Positions 1 through 8,087 of a stretch of 64,000 bases of DNA are shown here, one piece after another. The position numbers and the translations under genes are program-made. A model generated the notes under the pieces. It was not told where the DNA came from, did no database searches, and was given only the letters and a program-made list of their open reading frames with translations. Numbering within the stretch: the stretch's first letter is position 1; every line of letters begins with the position of its first letter. Source of the DNA: Anaerolineales bacterium (GTDB taxonomy: Bacteria > Chloroflexota > Anaerolineae > Anaerolineales > Anaerolineaceae); assembly GCA_020060485.1 (NCBI GenBank), contig JAGVAB010000141.1, positions 47,856 through 111,855 on the forward strand, in the 5' to 3' direction.

Positions 1-1
1 G

Positions 2-1447
2 CGCGAAGTCATTCTTGAAGGGATGCATGACGGCATTATCGTTCTTGACCCTGTCGACCGTATCGTTGAGACAAACAAAGCTGTACACCATATCCTGAAT
101 GTCCCTGAGAACCAGGCACTGATTGGTAAAAAACTTGCGGAAGCGATTATCCAGTGGCCAATACTGGTCAGGGAAAGCGAAATGGCCACAGAAACAGAGG
201 TTGAAGTCACGCTTGGCTCAGGAGCTGACCAACGCTGGGTTGGGTTGAGCAGTTTGCCGCTGAGAGACAAACAGAAGAACGCGGTTGGGCGTTTGATCAT
301 CATCCGCGATATTACTCCTCGCAAAAGAGCTGAGGAGCAGGTGCGCAAACTTTCTCGGGCAGTTGAGGCAAGTCCAACCTCTATCGTCATCACAGGGCTA
401 GATGGAAACATTCAGTATGTGAATCCAAAATTTTCACAGGTGACTGGTTACACTTTTGACGAAGCATTCGGCAAAAATCCAAACATTCTCAAAACCGGGC
501 AAACGCCTGTTGGCACGCACAGCGACCTGTGGAAAACAATTTCTGCAGGGCGTGAATGGCGTGGTGAATTTTGCAACCGGAAAAAGAATGGAGAACTGTA
601 TTGGGAAATGGCATCGATTTCTCCGATCCATGATGAGGATGGGAAGATCACCCATTATGTGGCTGTTAAAGAAGACATCACTGAACAGAAGCGCGCCCAG
701 GACGCGCTCTTAATCGCTTACGATCAGGCACTGGAAGCCAGCCGTGCGAAAAGCCAGTTGCTCGCCAGGGTGAGCCACGAATTGCGTACTCCCCTGGGAG
801 GCATTCTGGGCTACGCCGAACTACTCCGGGACGGTGAGTTGGGAGAGGTCAAAGAAATTCAGAAAGAAGCATTAAAAAGCATATTGGAAAATTCCAGGTA
901 TTTAACGGCAATGGTCAATGAATTGCTCGATGAAGCCCAGATTCAAGCCAACACGACCATCCTCAAGGAAAAAATCTTTTCTCCAGTCACACTCCTGGAA
1001 CAGGCAGTTTCGGGTTTGGATATTATGGCAGAGAAAAAAGGGCTGGGCTTTTTCACACACATTGATCCAAACTTGCCTGAGCATTTGTTTGGCGATGAGC
1101 AGCGCTTGCGTCAAATTTTGATCAACCTGATTGGGAATGCCATCAAGTTCACCGAAAAAGGGGAAGTGTGGGTCAGGTTGGAGCGTCACGCTCCAAAGCA
1201 TTGGGCAATGGAGGTAAGGGACACTGGCATGGGCATCCCGGATGAAGCGCAAGCATCTATTTTTGAACCCTTCCAACAAGGTCAGAACGCGATCACCAGT
1301 GAGAATCGCGGGATTGGATTGGGGTTAGCCATTACCAAACAATTGGTAGAATTGATGGGTGGACGCATCAATCTCGACAGCCAAACAGGGCAAGGAAGTC
1401 GTTTCACTGTGCTGCTTCCTGTTAAATTGCCTCCACAAGAAAGCTAA
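2..1447 (+). CDS. PAS-domain sensor histidine kinase (5' end outside window)
   Basis: Hybrid-free sensory kinase of a two-component system. The frame is open from the first bases of the window (REVILEGMHDGIIVLD), so the true start lies upstream. In order it shows a PAS domain (visible residues 1-105), a second PAS plus PAC (about 110-235, with YVNPKFSQVTGYTFDEAFG), a HisKA dimerisation helix with the phospho-acceptor His near visible residue 259 (SHELRTPLGG), and a HATPase domain with N box (NLIGNAIKF), G1 (DTGMGIPDEA) and G2 (GIGLGLAI). No membrane segment is visible in the part present, so the sensing input could be cytosolic or lie upstream. The response regulator starts 6 nt after the stop and is its probable partner. 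The signal is unknown. Confidence 0.93.
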   Translation, partial: REVILEGMHDGIIVLDPVDRIVETNKAVHHILNVPENQALIGKKLAEAIIQWPILVRESEMATETEVEVTLGSGADQRWVGLSSLPLRDKQKNAVGRLIIIRDITPRKRAEEQVRKLSRAVEASPTSIVITGLDGNIQYVNPKFSQVTGYTFDEAFGKNPNILKTGQTPVGTHSDLWKTISAGREWRGEFCNRKKNGELYWEMASISPIHDEDGKITHYVAVKEDITEQKRAQDALLIAYDQALEASRAKSQLLARVSHELRTPLGGILGYAELLRDGELGEVKEIQKEALKSILENSRYLTAMVNELLDEAQIQANTTILKEKIFSPVTLLEQAVSGLDIMAEKKGLGFFTHIDPNLPEHLFGDEQRLRQILINLIGNAIKFTEKGEVWVRLERHAPKHWAMEVRDTGMGIPDEAQASIFEPFQQGQNAITSENRGIGLGLAITKQLVELMGGRINLDSQTGQGSRFTVLLPVKLPPQES

Positions 1448-1453
1448 AGGGAC

Positions 1454-1837
1454 ATGATGGAAAAGCCGCTTGTTTTGATTGTCGAAGACGACCCAGCGCA
1501 GAACCAGATCTTCAATATATCGCTGAGAAATGATTTTGTTGTGGAAACTTTTCTGGATGGGGATTCTGCCGCCGCCCGGCTGGAGGAAGTGATCCCTGCG
1601 CTGGTCTTGCTGGACTTGAATCTGCCCGGCAAATCCGGGCGTGAACTGCTTTCCCAAATCCGTGGGGATAAACGTTTCGCAACCAGCCGCGTCATTTTGA
1701 CCACAGCAGATGATCAGCAAGCAGACTTGCTCGACAAGGATGCTGACCTGGTCCTGCTGAAACCGATCAGTCCCGGCCAATTAAAGGAGCTGGCGCTGCG
1801 GCTTGTTCCGGGATATCCAAATGGTGAGGCGAAATGA
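1454..1837 (+). CDS. Single-domain response regulator (receiver only)
   Basis: A 127-residue CheY-like receiver with no output domain. The acidic pair (VEDDPAQN, residues 10-14), the phospho-acceptor Asp in LLDLNLPGKSG (about residue 53), the Thr in LTTADD and the Lys in LLKPI are all present, so it should be phosphorylatable. It begins 6 nt after the histidine kinase stop codon and is almost certainly cotranscribed with it. Lacking a DNA-binding domain, it probably acts through protein contact or as a phosphate shuttle. The start is the ATG at 1454; a second ATG follows at 1457. Confidence 0.92.
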   Translation: MMEKPLVLIVEDDPAQNQIFNISLRNDFVVETFLDGDSAAARLEEVIPALVLLDLNLPGKSGRELLSQIRGDKRFATSRVILTTADDQQADLLDKDADLVLLKPISPGQLKELALRLVPGYPNGEAK

Positions 1838-1928
1838 TGGTGAGCAAGGAAGGAGTTTGAGGGGGTAACAGGAAATAGCGGATCAGGGATCAGGAAGTTG
1901 TATTCCTGATTGCTTACATTGACAGAAT

Positions 1929-1956
1929 TTGACTTTTGGGCATCACGTGGGACAAT
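1929..1956 (+). promoter_or_regulatory. Candidate sigma-A promoter for the repeat lipoprotein
   Basis: TTGACT (1929-1934), a 16-nt spacer, then GACAAT (1951-1956). The -35 is good and the -10 matches 4 of 6 consensus bases. It would place a start about 35 nt before the lipoprotein ATG at 1998. Assigned by eye only. Confidence 0.4.
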
Positions 1957-1997
1957 GTTTGCAGTCAGACTTTTTTGTATTAGAAAATGGGGACGAG

Positions 1998-2660
1998 ATG
2001 AAAGATCGTTCGCTTATGTTTAGTTTCTGTTGTATGCTGATCCTCGCCAGCTTGCTGAGTGGATGCAGCGCGGCTGGAAAGCTGCCCTGCCCGGAGCCGG
2101 GCGATGTGATCGCTGTCCCTAACCCGGAGGAAGGGCTTGCAGCTTTTACCCTGCAAAACGACACCTGCATGAGCATTTGTCAGTTGTTTGTCTCGCCGGA
2201 CCACTGCGAGTACGTGGGCGGGGAGAACTGGGTTGCAGGACATCCCTTGCGCAGTGAAGAGTCAGTCACCATGTACATCCCGCCGGGGAAATACTTCACC
2301 TGGGTGGAATACTGCACCGAAGAGTTCCGCGCCGATGAGCACCTGAAAGTTAATGCGGACACCGTTCATTCTTTCATCAACTCCACCAAAGGCAATACCC
2401 CGCCCTGCAAGACCTCGCTGACCGTGATCAATAATGCTGATGTGCCGATCTGCCAACTGCGGATAGGTATCTTGGAGAGTGTCTACACCGGCTATAATTG
2501 GCTCGGTGAGGAATATATTCAGCCTGGCGAGTCACTTGTGCTTACTTTGAGACCTGACACGTATTTCCTCCGCGCCGAGGGCTGCGACGGCGATTGGCTG
2601 CGCTCGGAGACAGATGTGCAGATCTCAGGTGAGCAGTCCTGGAAGGTGCCGGAAGATTAA
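1998..2660 (+). CDS. Secreted lipoprotein with two tandem homologous domains
   Basis: 220 residues from the ATG at 1998, which follows a weak GGGGACGAG site; an in-frame upstream start at 1929 would put 23 unneeded residues before the signal peptide. A lipoprotein signal peptide ends at the lipobox LLSGC (Cys about 23). The mature part is an internal duplication: residues about 50-125 and 135-215 each start with a hydrophobic strand and a polar NN/ND pair (LQNDTCMSICQL and VINNADVPICQL), carry a glycine/tyrosine stretch, then an I-P-G or Q-P-G turn followed by an aromatic strand and Cys (WVEYC, FLRAEGC). Conserved cysteines suggest disulfides in each repeat. No function is recognised; it is predicted to be exported and membrane-anchored. 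Confidence 0.8.
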   Translation: MKDRSLMFSFCCMLILASLLSGCSAAGKLPCPEPGDVIAVPNPEEGLAAFTLQNDTCMSICQLFVSPDHCEYVGGENWVAGHPLRSEESVTMYIPPGKYFTWVEYCTEEFRADEHLKVNADTVHSFINSTKGNTPPCKTSLTVINNADVPICQLRIGILESVYTGYNWLGEEYIQPGESLVLTLRPDTYFLRAEGCDGDWLRSETDVQISGEQSWKVPED

Positions 2661-2711
2661 GATGGTTGGATTAGAAGACTTGTTGGATGAGGAAGTTGTG
2701 GAGAAAATGGT

Positions 2712-3392
2712 ATGAGCATCGGTGAAGCGTTTAACAGGTCAATCGAATATTATGATGATTGGATGATGAAAGCCTTGCCAAATTATGGCGACATTTTTGG
2801 CACTGCGCTGGATTTGCTGACTTTTGCGCCAGGGGAATGCAATCAGGTATTGGACCTGGGCGCCGGGACAGGCCTGTTTTCAAAGCATGTCCTGGAGAAA
2901 TACCCGAAGGCGAATTTTGTGCTCTATGATCTGGCAGACAAGATGTTAGACGTGGCGCGGAAACGGTTCGAAAATCATGCACAGCAATTCAGGTATGTGG
3001 TGGGCGATTATCGAAAGCTGGAAGAAGGAGCGGTTGTTGACCTGGTGATCTCCAGTTTATCCATCCATCATCTGGGAGATCAGGAAAAGCGTGCGTTATT
3101 TGGCAATATCTACAGGTTGCTGCGCAAAGGGGGCATCTTTATCAATATCGATCAAATTCGCGGCGAGACACCCTGGTTGCGGGAGCTGTACTGGAATCAT
3201 TGGTTAGCGCAGGTCAGAGCATCCGGCGCTTCAGAAGAACGCATACAGGAGAGTATTGACCGGCGGACCGCTTTTGATAAAGATGCGCTGCTGGCAGACC
3301 AATTGCAATGGCTGAAAAACAGCGGCTTTGGGAACGTGGATTGTGTGTACAAGAACTTTTTTGTGGGTGTTTTTCTGGCGATCAAGGAATAA
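2712..3392 (+). CDS. Class I SAM-dependent methyltransferase
   Basis: 226 residues with a Rossmann methyltransferase core: motif I VLDLGAGTGLFSKHV (about residues 47-61), acidic residue of motif II in NFVLYDLADKM, and motif IV/post motifs in LVISSLSIHHL followed by LLRKGGIFINID. The layout matches the Methyltransf_12/25 type. The C-terminal part (about 150-226) is helical and probably carries substrate specificity. The substrate cannot be told from the sequence or from the neighbours, which are a lipoprotein before and a membrane protein after. Confidence 0.88.
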   Translation: MSIGEAFNRSIEYYDDWMMKALPNYGDIFGTALDLLTFAPGECNQVLDLGAGTGLFSKHVLEKYPKANFVLYDLADKMLDVARKRFENHAQQFRYVVGDYRKLEEGAVVDLVISSLSIHHLGDQEKRALFGNIYRLLRKGGIFINIDQIRGETPWLRELYWNHWLAQVRASGASEERIQESIDRRTAFDKDALLADQLQWLKNSGFGNVDCVYKNFFVGVFLAIKE

Positions 3393-3455
3393 GCGTGTCC
3401 CCATACAGGGGTGCAGGATTTGATTTTTCAGGGCATCAGGGAGGATAATTCATCT

Positions 3456-4061
3456 ATGGATAATATCGAATCTTTTCAAGAAGTGGTCTTCAAAACAAAA
3501 AGCCGATGGTTAATAACGATTTTTGGATTACTTGTTATGATCGTTGGCGTTGGGTATATTTGGGGTGAGATCGTTTATTTATTCGCAGGACATCCAGACA
3601 ATATTCCCTACAACCCTGTTTTTGAATGGATGTTTGAAAATGATATTCGCCTGTCGAAATTTCAATATCGCCTGATATGTCATTTTCCTTTCTGGATATT
3701 TTTTTGTGTTTTTAATCTGTTTCGCTCCGTCAACCATGTATTCTTTACGAATTTAATTGTTAGAGTTGAGGGAGTAGTGTATTCAGATTTGGTTTTTCGT
3801 ATCAATGTAAGATGGGAAGATGTGGAAAGAATTGAAAAGAGTCGCCATTTTTTCCGGGCTACCGAACGAATTTATTTGAGAAAAAATGAAGATATCGAAA
3901 ATATGCCATGTTTTCTTTCTCGCTTACGTGCGAGAGGACCAGAATATATTGCCATAGATAGTTTCGGAAAAAGTGCTTCGGGGATCAGTGCAAGCGAGCT
4001 GGTAAATCAATACATGAGTAAATACGATACGGTTTCGTTGGAGTATACTGATTCTGCATGA
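3456..4061 (+). CDS. Small membrane protein with two predicted TM helices
   Basis: 201 residues from the ATG at 3456, which has a GGGAGG site 9 nt upstream; a longer in-frame start at 3411 lacks one. Two hydrophobic segments (about residues 18-40 and 67-92) are followed by a soluble C-terminal region with a strand-rich pattern (VEGVVYSDLVFRINVRWEDV) that resembles the membrane-associated PH-like domains of bacterial proteins. The family is not recognised with certainty. Its stop overlaps the ATG of the next lipoprotein by 4 nt (ATGA), so the two are translationally coupled and probably work together. Confidence 0.75.
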   Translation: MDNIESFQEVVFKTKSRWLITIFGLLVMIVGVGYIWGEIVYLFAGHPDNIPYNPVFEWMFENDIRLSKFQYRLICHFPFWIFFCVFNLFRSVNHVFFTNLIVRVEGVVYSDLVFRINVRWEDVERIEKSRHFFRATERIYLRKNEDIENMPCFLSRLRARGPEYIAIDSFGKSASGISASELVNQYMSKYDTVSLEYTDSA

Positions 4062-5239
4062 ACAAAAACAACGCCCAGATTCTATTTACTTTCACCCTGC
4101 TCCTCGCAGCCTTTGCTCTGGCCGCCTGCGATGCGGCCTCGCCTGCGTTGCAGACAACCCCGACGAGTGAAGCAACACCTAAGCGGGAGGTAGCTCCAAT
4201 TGCAAGCCCAACACTCTCACCAACGATAACGTTGACGCCTACTATTACCGCAACTTTTTCGCCAGAGCAAATCACCGAAACAGCAATTCGTGCTCAAATA
4301 ATCAAAGTAGATCAAACACATCAGCATTATATGAATATTGAGGTCCCGGCAACGCTTGAAGCAAGAAACGCCAAATGCAAAGACGGTTTTGTTATGGAAA
4401 TGTATCTGGATGTAATCTGGTTATCAAATGACCAATGGACATTGTTTACTTGCTCTCCTAAAGCAGAGGATCGGGGGAAACGATGGACCCCTGGAGTTGT
4501 GGATTTTGGCAAGAGGTATACACAAATAATAAAAACTGATCTGTCAACAACCTGGACGATTCAGCACGACACTTTTGACTATTCAAAAATCGATAGACCA
4601 AATGCTTTGATGATGCCATTATTGTGGACAGCAGATGGAAAATACTTGTATCTTTATCCAAGTTATTATCCCGGTCCTGATGGTGGTGGTCAATCGGAGT
4701 ATTTTCGATCTCATATAAATGATTTGTACCGGATAAACCTGGAAACTGGGGAGTTTAAACCGTTTCTCAAGAGTAATCAATTTGGTGATCTTGCTTTTTC
4801 TCCTGATGATCAGTTGCTCGCATATTCAGATCAAGTTGAGCCAGATGTTATTCATATTAGAAATGTGGAAAGTGAAACTGATCTGCAAGTAAAACTTAAT
4901 GAAGATATTGTTGCATCTGGGGGATTTACGTGGAATTCTGACAGTACGAAGGTTGTCATTTTTGTTGGGTATGGCAAAGAAGAAGTAGGTGATGACCCTC
5001 GAGAAGATTTATCTGGAATAGGAATATATGTCCTGATGCCTCAGAATATGCATGCTCAGAAAGTTCTGGTAAAGGATCCTCGATTATTCATTCCTGACCG
5101 GTGTGCTGATAATGACTTTTGGGTAGATGAAAGCACAATGTGTTTATATTCAGTAAACTCGAATCTTGATAGTTGGAACAAGATATATACTTTCAATATC
5201 AGGACTGGAACAGTTGAATTTTTGCGGCCGTTTCCGTAA
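4058..5239 (+). CDS. Lipoprotein with TolB/WD40-like beta-propeller segment
   Basis: 393 residues. A lipoprotein signal peptide ends in LALAAC (Cys about 24), followed by a Thr/Pro/Ser-rich linker (about 27-70). The body has propeller-like repeats with the FSPDDQLLAYSD and WNSDSTKVVIF signatures typical of TolB/PD40 blades. The predicted location is the outer face of the cytoplasmic membrane. It overlaps the preceding membrane-protein gene by 4 nt. Base composition is a little more AT-rich than the neighbours. No enzymatic motif is seen; a binding role is inferred only. Confidence 0.8.
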   Translation: MNKNNAQILFTFTLLLAAFALAACDAASPALQTTPTSEATPKREVAPIASPTLSPTITLTPTITATFSPEQITETAIRAQIIKVDQTHQHYMNIEVPATLEARNAKCKDGFVMEMYLDVIWLSNDQWTLFTCSPKAEDRGKRWTPGVVDFGKRYTQIIKTDLSTTWTIQHDTFDYSKIDRPNALMMPLLWTADGKYLYLYPSYYPGPDGGGQSEYFRSHINDLYRINLETGEFKPFLKSNQFGDLAFSPDDQLLAYSDQVEPDVIHIRNVESETDLQVKLNEDIVASGGFTWNSDSTKVVIFVGYGKEEVGDDPREDLSGIGIYVLMPQNMHAQKVLVKDPRLFIPDRCADNDFWVDESTMCLYSVNSNLDSWNKIYTFNIRTGTVEFLRPFP

Positions 5240-5254
5240 GTATGGATAAATAGT

Positions 5255-5333
5255 AGGTTGGGTCGCTGACCCAACTTGTAATCGAAAACCCGCCACATTG
5301 CAGCACATGCAATTGGATAGAGGCTTGGCGGGT
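5255..5333. terminator. Double palindromic element between convergent genes
   Basis: Two structures lie back to back in the 119-nt gap between convergent genes. Hairpin 1 (5257-5275) is an 8-bp perfect stem GTTGGGTC/GACCCAAC with loop GCT. Hairpin 2 is nested: outer arms ACCCGCCA (5288-5295) and TGGCGGGT (5326-5333), inner arms ATTGCA (5297-5302) and TGCAAT (5308-5313). Neither has a following T-run. It probably ends transcription from both sides, or is a repeat-derived element. Confidence 0.5.
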
Positions 5334-5358
5334 GTATTAACCTAATTCTCCAGATATT

Positions 5359-6600
5359 TCATTTCAAGTCAAGTGTGTGGTTGAGCAATCTTTTTTGCCC
5401 CCTCGCCATCCTCGCAAACATGAGCGCCCCCAGCAGGGCCATCAGACCGCCGGCGTACCAGATGGCGGCGGGGGCCAGGTTGTCGTTGAGCAGTCCGCCC
5501 ATCACCGGGCCGATGGCCCGGGCAATTTCCACGGTGACCCAGAAGGCGCCCAGATAACGGCCGTGCATTTCGGGCGGTGCAAAATTGGCGACCGTGGCGG
5601 TGGCGGTGGGGGCGATCATCAGTTCGCCAATGGTCATGACCACAATGCTGGCCGCAAAGCTCAGAAAGTTGCTGCCAAAAGCGATGCTGCCGACCCCAAC
5701 CATGTAAAACAGCGCACCAATGGTCAGGGTGGTGAGGGTGGACCGCTTGCGGGTGATGCGGGTCATTCCGATCTGGAAGAAGACCACCATGCCGGCGTTG
5801 ATCGCCATCAGAAAGCCGTACTGGCTTTCGCTGACCCCGAAGTTCTCTTTCGCATAGACAGCGAGCAGGGTGAAGACCAGGATGGAAGCCATGCGGGTCA
5901 GGGTGAAGGCGCCGGCAAACTTCATAAAGCGCCGGTCTTTGAGCACCGGCCCCAGAAGGCCGGGTTTCTTCAGCAGGGGTCCGGTTTCCTGTTTTTGTTC
6001 AGACACAGCCTGGACAGGGCTTTCTTTCAGGGTGAGAAAGAGCACCAGGCTGAAAAGCAGCAGAACCACGGCAGCGATGTGAAAGGTGGTGTCGTAAGAG
6101 GTGACTGCCAGAAAGCCGCCGATGGATGGGCCGATGGCGATGCCGGCATTGTTGGCCATGCGAATGAGGGAATAGGCTTCCAGGCGGTCATCGGGGGGCA
6201 TCAGGTCTGCCACCAGGGCATCGGCGGCAATGCGGTAGAGGTGGGAAATGCCGCCGCGCAGGGCCATGAGGATGGCGAAATAGGGCAGGGCATTGGCCCG
6301 GCTGAAGAGGTAAAAGCTGACGCCGTTAAAGAGCAAACTGAACACCATCACCGATTTGCGCCCAAAGCGGTCCGAGAGCTGCCCGACGAAAGAGGAGGTC
6401 AGCAGGCTGCATACGGACGAGACGGTGATCAGGCTGGCCACAGTGGCCAGCGGCACGTCCAGCGTCTGACGGATGTAAATGGTCAGGAAAGGCCAGACCA
6501 TGCTGGTGCCGATGGTGCTGACCAGCATGCCAAAGAAAAGCAGCCAGAATTGGCTGGGATATTTGTGATACAGGAGACGGAGTTTTGCAGTGATTTCCAT
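5359..6600 (-). CDS. MFS transporter (drug exporter type), copy 2 of tandem pair
   Basis: 413 residues, about 12 predicted membrane helices. Motif A between helices 2 and 3 reads GQLSDRFGRKSV (about residues 78-89), as in proton-driven exporters of the DHA1 type, and helix 4-5 has a good RMANNAGIAIGPSIGG motif C-like stretch. The ATG at 6600 has a GGAGGT site on the minus strand and starts only 3 nt after the stop of the upstream MFS gene, so the two are one operon. The paralogue is similar in length and in every motif. Substrate unknown. Confidence 0.9.
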   Translation of the reverse strand: MEITAKLRLLYHKYPSQFWLLFFGMLVSTIGTSMVWPFLTIYIRQTLDVPLATVASLITVSSVCSLLTSSFVGQLSDRFGRKSVMVFSLLFNGVSFYLFSRANALPYFAILMALRGGISHLYRIAADALVADLMPPDDRLEAYSLIRMANNAGIAIGPSIGGFLAVTSYDTTFHIAAVVLLLFSLVLFLTLKESPVQAVSEQKQETGPLLKKPGLLGPVLKDRRFMKFAGAFTLTRMASILVFTLLAVYAKENFGVSESQYGFLMAINAGMVVFFQIGMTRITRKRSTLTTLTIGALFYMVGVGSIAFGSNFLSFAASIVVMTIGELMIAPTATATVANFAPPEMHGRYLGAFWVTVEIARAIGPVMGGLLNDNLAPAAIWYAGGLMALLGALMFARMARGQKRLLNHTLDLK

Positions 6601-6603
6601 AGG

Positions 6604-7821
6604 TTAGATGACCTCCGGCTGCGCTTGCTGCGTATGGCTGCGTCTGAGTGTAAAGAATGAGATAGCGCCCATCAGGGCCATGACCATGCCGCCATGCCAG
6701 ATGAAGACCGGAGCCAGGTTGTCGTTGAGGAAACCGCCCATCACCGGACCGATGCCCTGTCCAACGCCCTGGGTCAAGCTGTACATGCCCATATAACGGC
6801 CGCGCATGTGAGCCGGCGCCAAATTGGCGATGAGGGTGGTTGTGGTCGGCACCAGGATCAATTCTCCGGCGGTCATGATGACCATGCTGACCATGAAATG
6901 CCAGAAATTGGTGCCAAGCGCCACGCTGCCAATGCCTGCACCGTAGAGTAATGCGCCAATTGCCATCATCGAAAGGGGGGCTTTCTTTTTGGTCCATTGG
7001 GTCGTGCCATATTGCAGAAAGACCACCATCAGGGCGTTGATGGCCACAATAAAGCCAAACCGGCTTTCGGGCATGCCAAAATTGGTTTTGCTGTACACAG
7101 CCAGCAGAACGAACATTTGCACCGCGCCCATCATTACCAGGGTGAAGCCGGTGCAGATGTGCATAAAATATTTGTCGGAGAAGATGGCGGCATATTCCTC
7201 GAAATCCGCACGGATGCTGCTGGTTTGAATGGTGCTTGTGTCCAGTGTTTCCCGCACCCGAAAGGCAACGATCAAACTGAAGATCAGCATACAGGCGGCG
7301 CCGATGACGAAGGTAACGGTGTAGGAGGTGGCAGCCAGAAAACCACCCACCATTGGCCCGATGGCGACGCCCACATTGTTGATCATGCGCATTAAGGAAT
7401 ACCCATCAGCGCGTTTTTCTTTGGGCAGCAGGTCGGCAAGCATGGCGTCTGCGCCGATGTGATACAGAGGCTGCGCGAACCCGCTGAAGGCCATCAACAC
7501 GATGAAGAAGGTCAGGGAACCGCCAAAGGCCATGACGATATAGGCCAGGCCGCTGGCGCCCACGCTCAGAACCATGGCTTTCTTGCGCCCAAAGCGGTCA
7601 ATCAACGGCCCGGCCAGCAGGGAAGACAGCAGGTTGCAAACTGATCTGACTGTCAACAGGGCGGTGGCGGTGGTCAGGGCGATGTTCAGATTCTGGGTCA
7701 GGAAGATCGTCAGAAAAGGCCAGATCATTGAATTCCCGCTGGTGCTGATCAACATGCCCCAGAAGAGAATCCAGAATTGGCGCGGATATTGGGCTTGCAA
7801 AGCGCGATAACGCTGGATCAA
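6604..7821 (-). CDS. MFS transporter (drug exporter type), copy 1 of tandem pair
   Basis: 405 residues, about 12 membrane helices, motif A as AGPLIDRFGRKKAM (about residues 71-84) and motif C-like GVAIGPMVGG. The start is TTG at 7821, with GAGGT about 8 nt upstream; no ATG lies closer to the start of the homologous region (QYPRQFWILFWGML aligns with QFWLLFFGML of the neighbour). First gene of a two-gene minus-strand operon. Substrate unknown. It could act alone or as a heteromer with its neighbour; the sequence does not decide this. Confidence 0.89.
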   Translation of the reverse strand: MIQRYRALQAQYPRQFWILFWGMLISTSGNSMIWPFLTIFLTQNLNIALTTATALLTVRSVCNLLSSLLAGPLIDRFGRKKAMVLSVGASGLAYIVMAFGGSLTFFIVLMAFSGFAQPLYHIGADAMLADLLPKEKRADGYSLMRMINNVGVAIGPMVGGFLAATSYTVTFVIGAACMLIFSLIVAFRVRETLDTSTIQTSSIRADFEEYAAIFSDKYFMHICTGFTLVMMGAVQMFVLLAVYSKTNFGMPESRFGFIVAINALMVVFLQYGTTQWTKKKAPLSMMAIGALLYGAGIGSVALGTNFWHFMVSMVIMTAGELILVPTTTTLIANLAPAHMRGRYMGMYSLTQGVGQGIGPVMGGFLNDNLAPVFIWHGGMVMALMGAISFFTLRRSHTQQAQPEVI

Positions 7822-7857
7822 CTTAAAGACCTCAATGTTGGATTGTCTGCGACGGCA

Positions 7858-7866
7858 ATTGTAACA
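7858..7866 (-). promoter_or_regulatory. Extended -10 promoter for the MFS pair
   Basis: On the minus strand TGT-TACAAT (7866 to 7858) forms an extended -10, about 35 nt before the TTG start at 7821. The -35 region at the right distance is weak. Confidence 0.38.
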
Positions 7867-7940
7867 TGATCGCCCTATTTGGTTATGGAGTGGTTAGGAA
7901 TAACATACTACTCTTGCTATGACCAGGTTGTTGGAGATGT

Positions 7941-8006
7941 GTCTTTTGGAACAATTGTGAAGCATGGTTGATATGGGGGTGTTTTTCACGGCAGTTTCCA
8001 GAGAGC
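7941..8006 (+). repeat. Dispersed repeat, short copy (66 bp)
   Basis: This stretch matches the reverse complement of 53409-53512 at 60 of 66 positions by my alignment, except that it lacks a 38-nt internal block. The deletion point is at a TTTTT run (7982-7986) that occurs on both sides of the block in the long copy. It lies 82 nt before metG. It codes for nothing recognisable. Confidence 0.8.
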
Positions 8007-8039
8007 TTTGGAGATCATTGTGAATGCCGGTGGGTTTCA

Positions 8040-8048
8040 TGTTAGAAT
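8040..8048 (+). promoter_or_regulatory. Extended -10 promoter for metG
   Basis: TGT-TAGAAT, an extended -10, with TTGTGA at 8018-8023 at a long 19-nt spacing. It would start transcription about 34 nt before the ATG at 8088. Confidence 0.42.
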
Positions 8049-8087
8049 CAAGCCGTCAATTTCAATTACATGATGAGGTGGTGAAGA

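Noticed and set aside
5377..6660. Long plus-strand open frame opposite the MFS gene
   Set aside because: It is antisense to a clear MFS gene, rich in Gly, His, Gln and Asp in the manner of a reverse-strand shadow, and lacks any domain or ribosome site.
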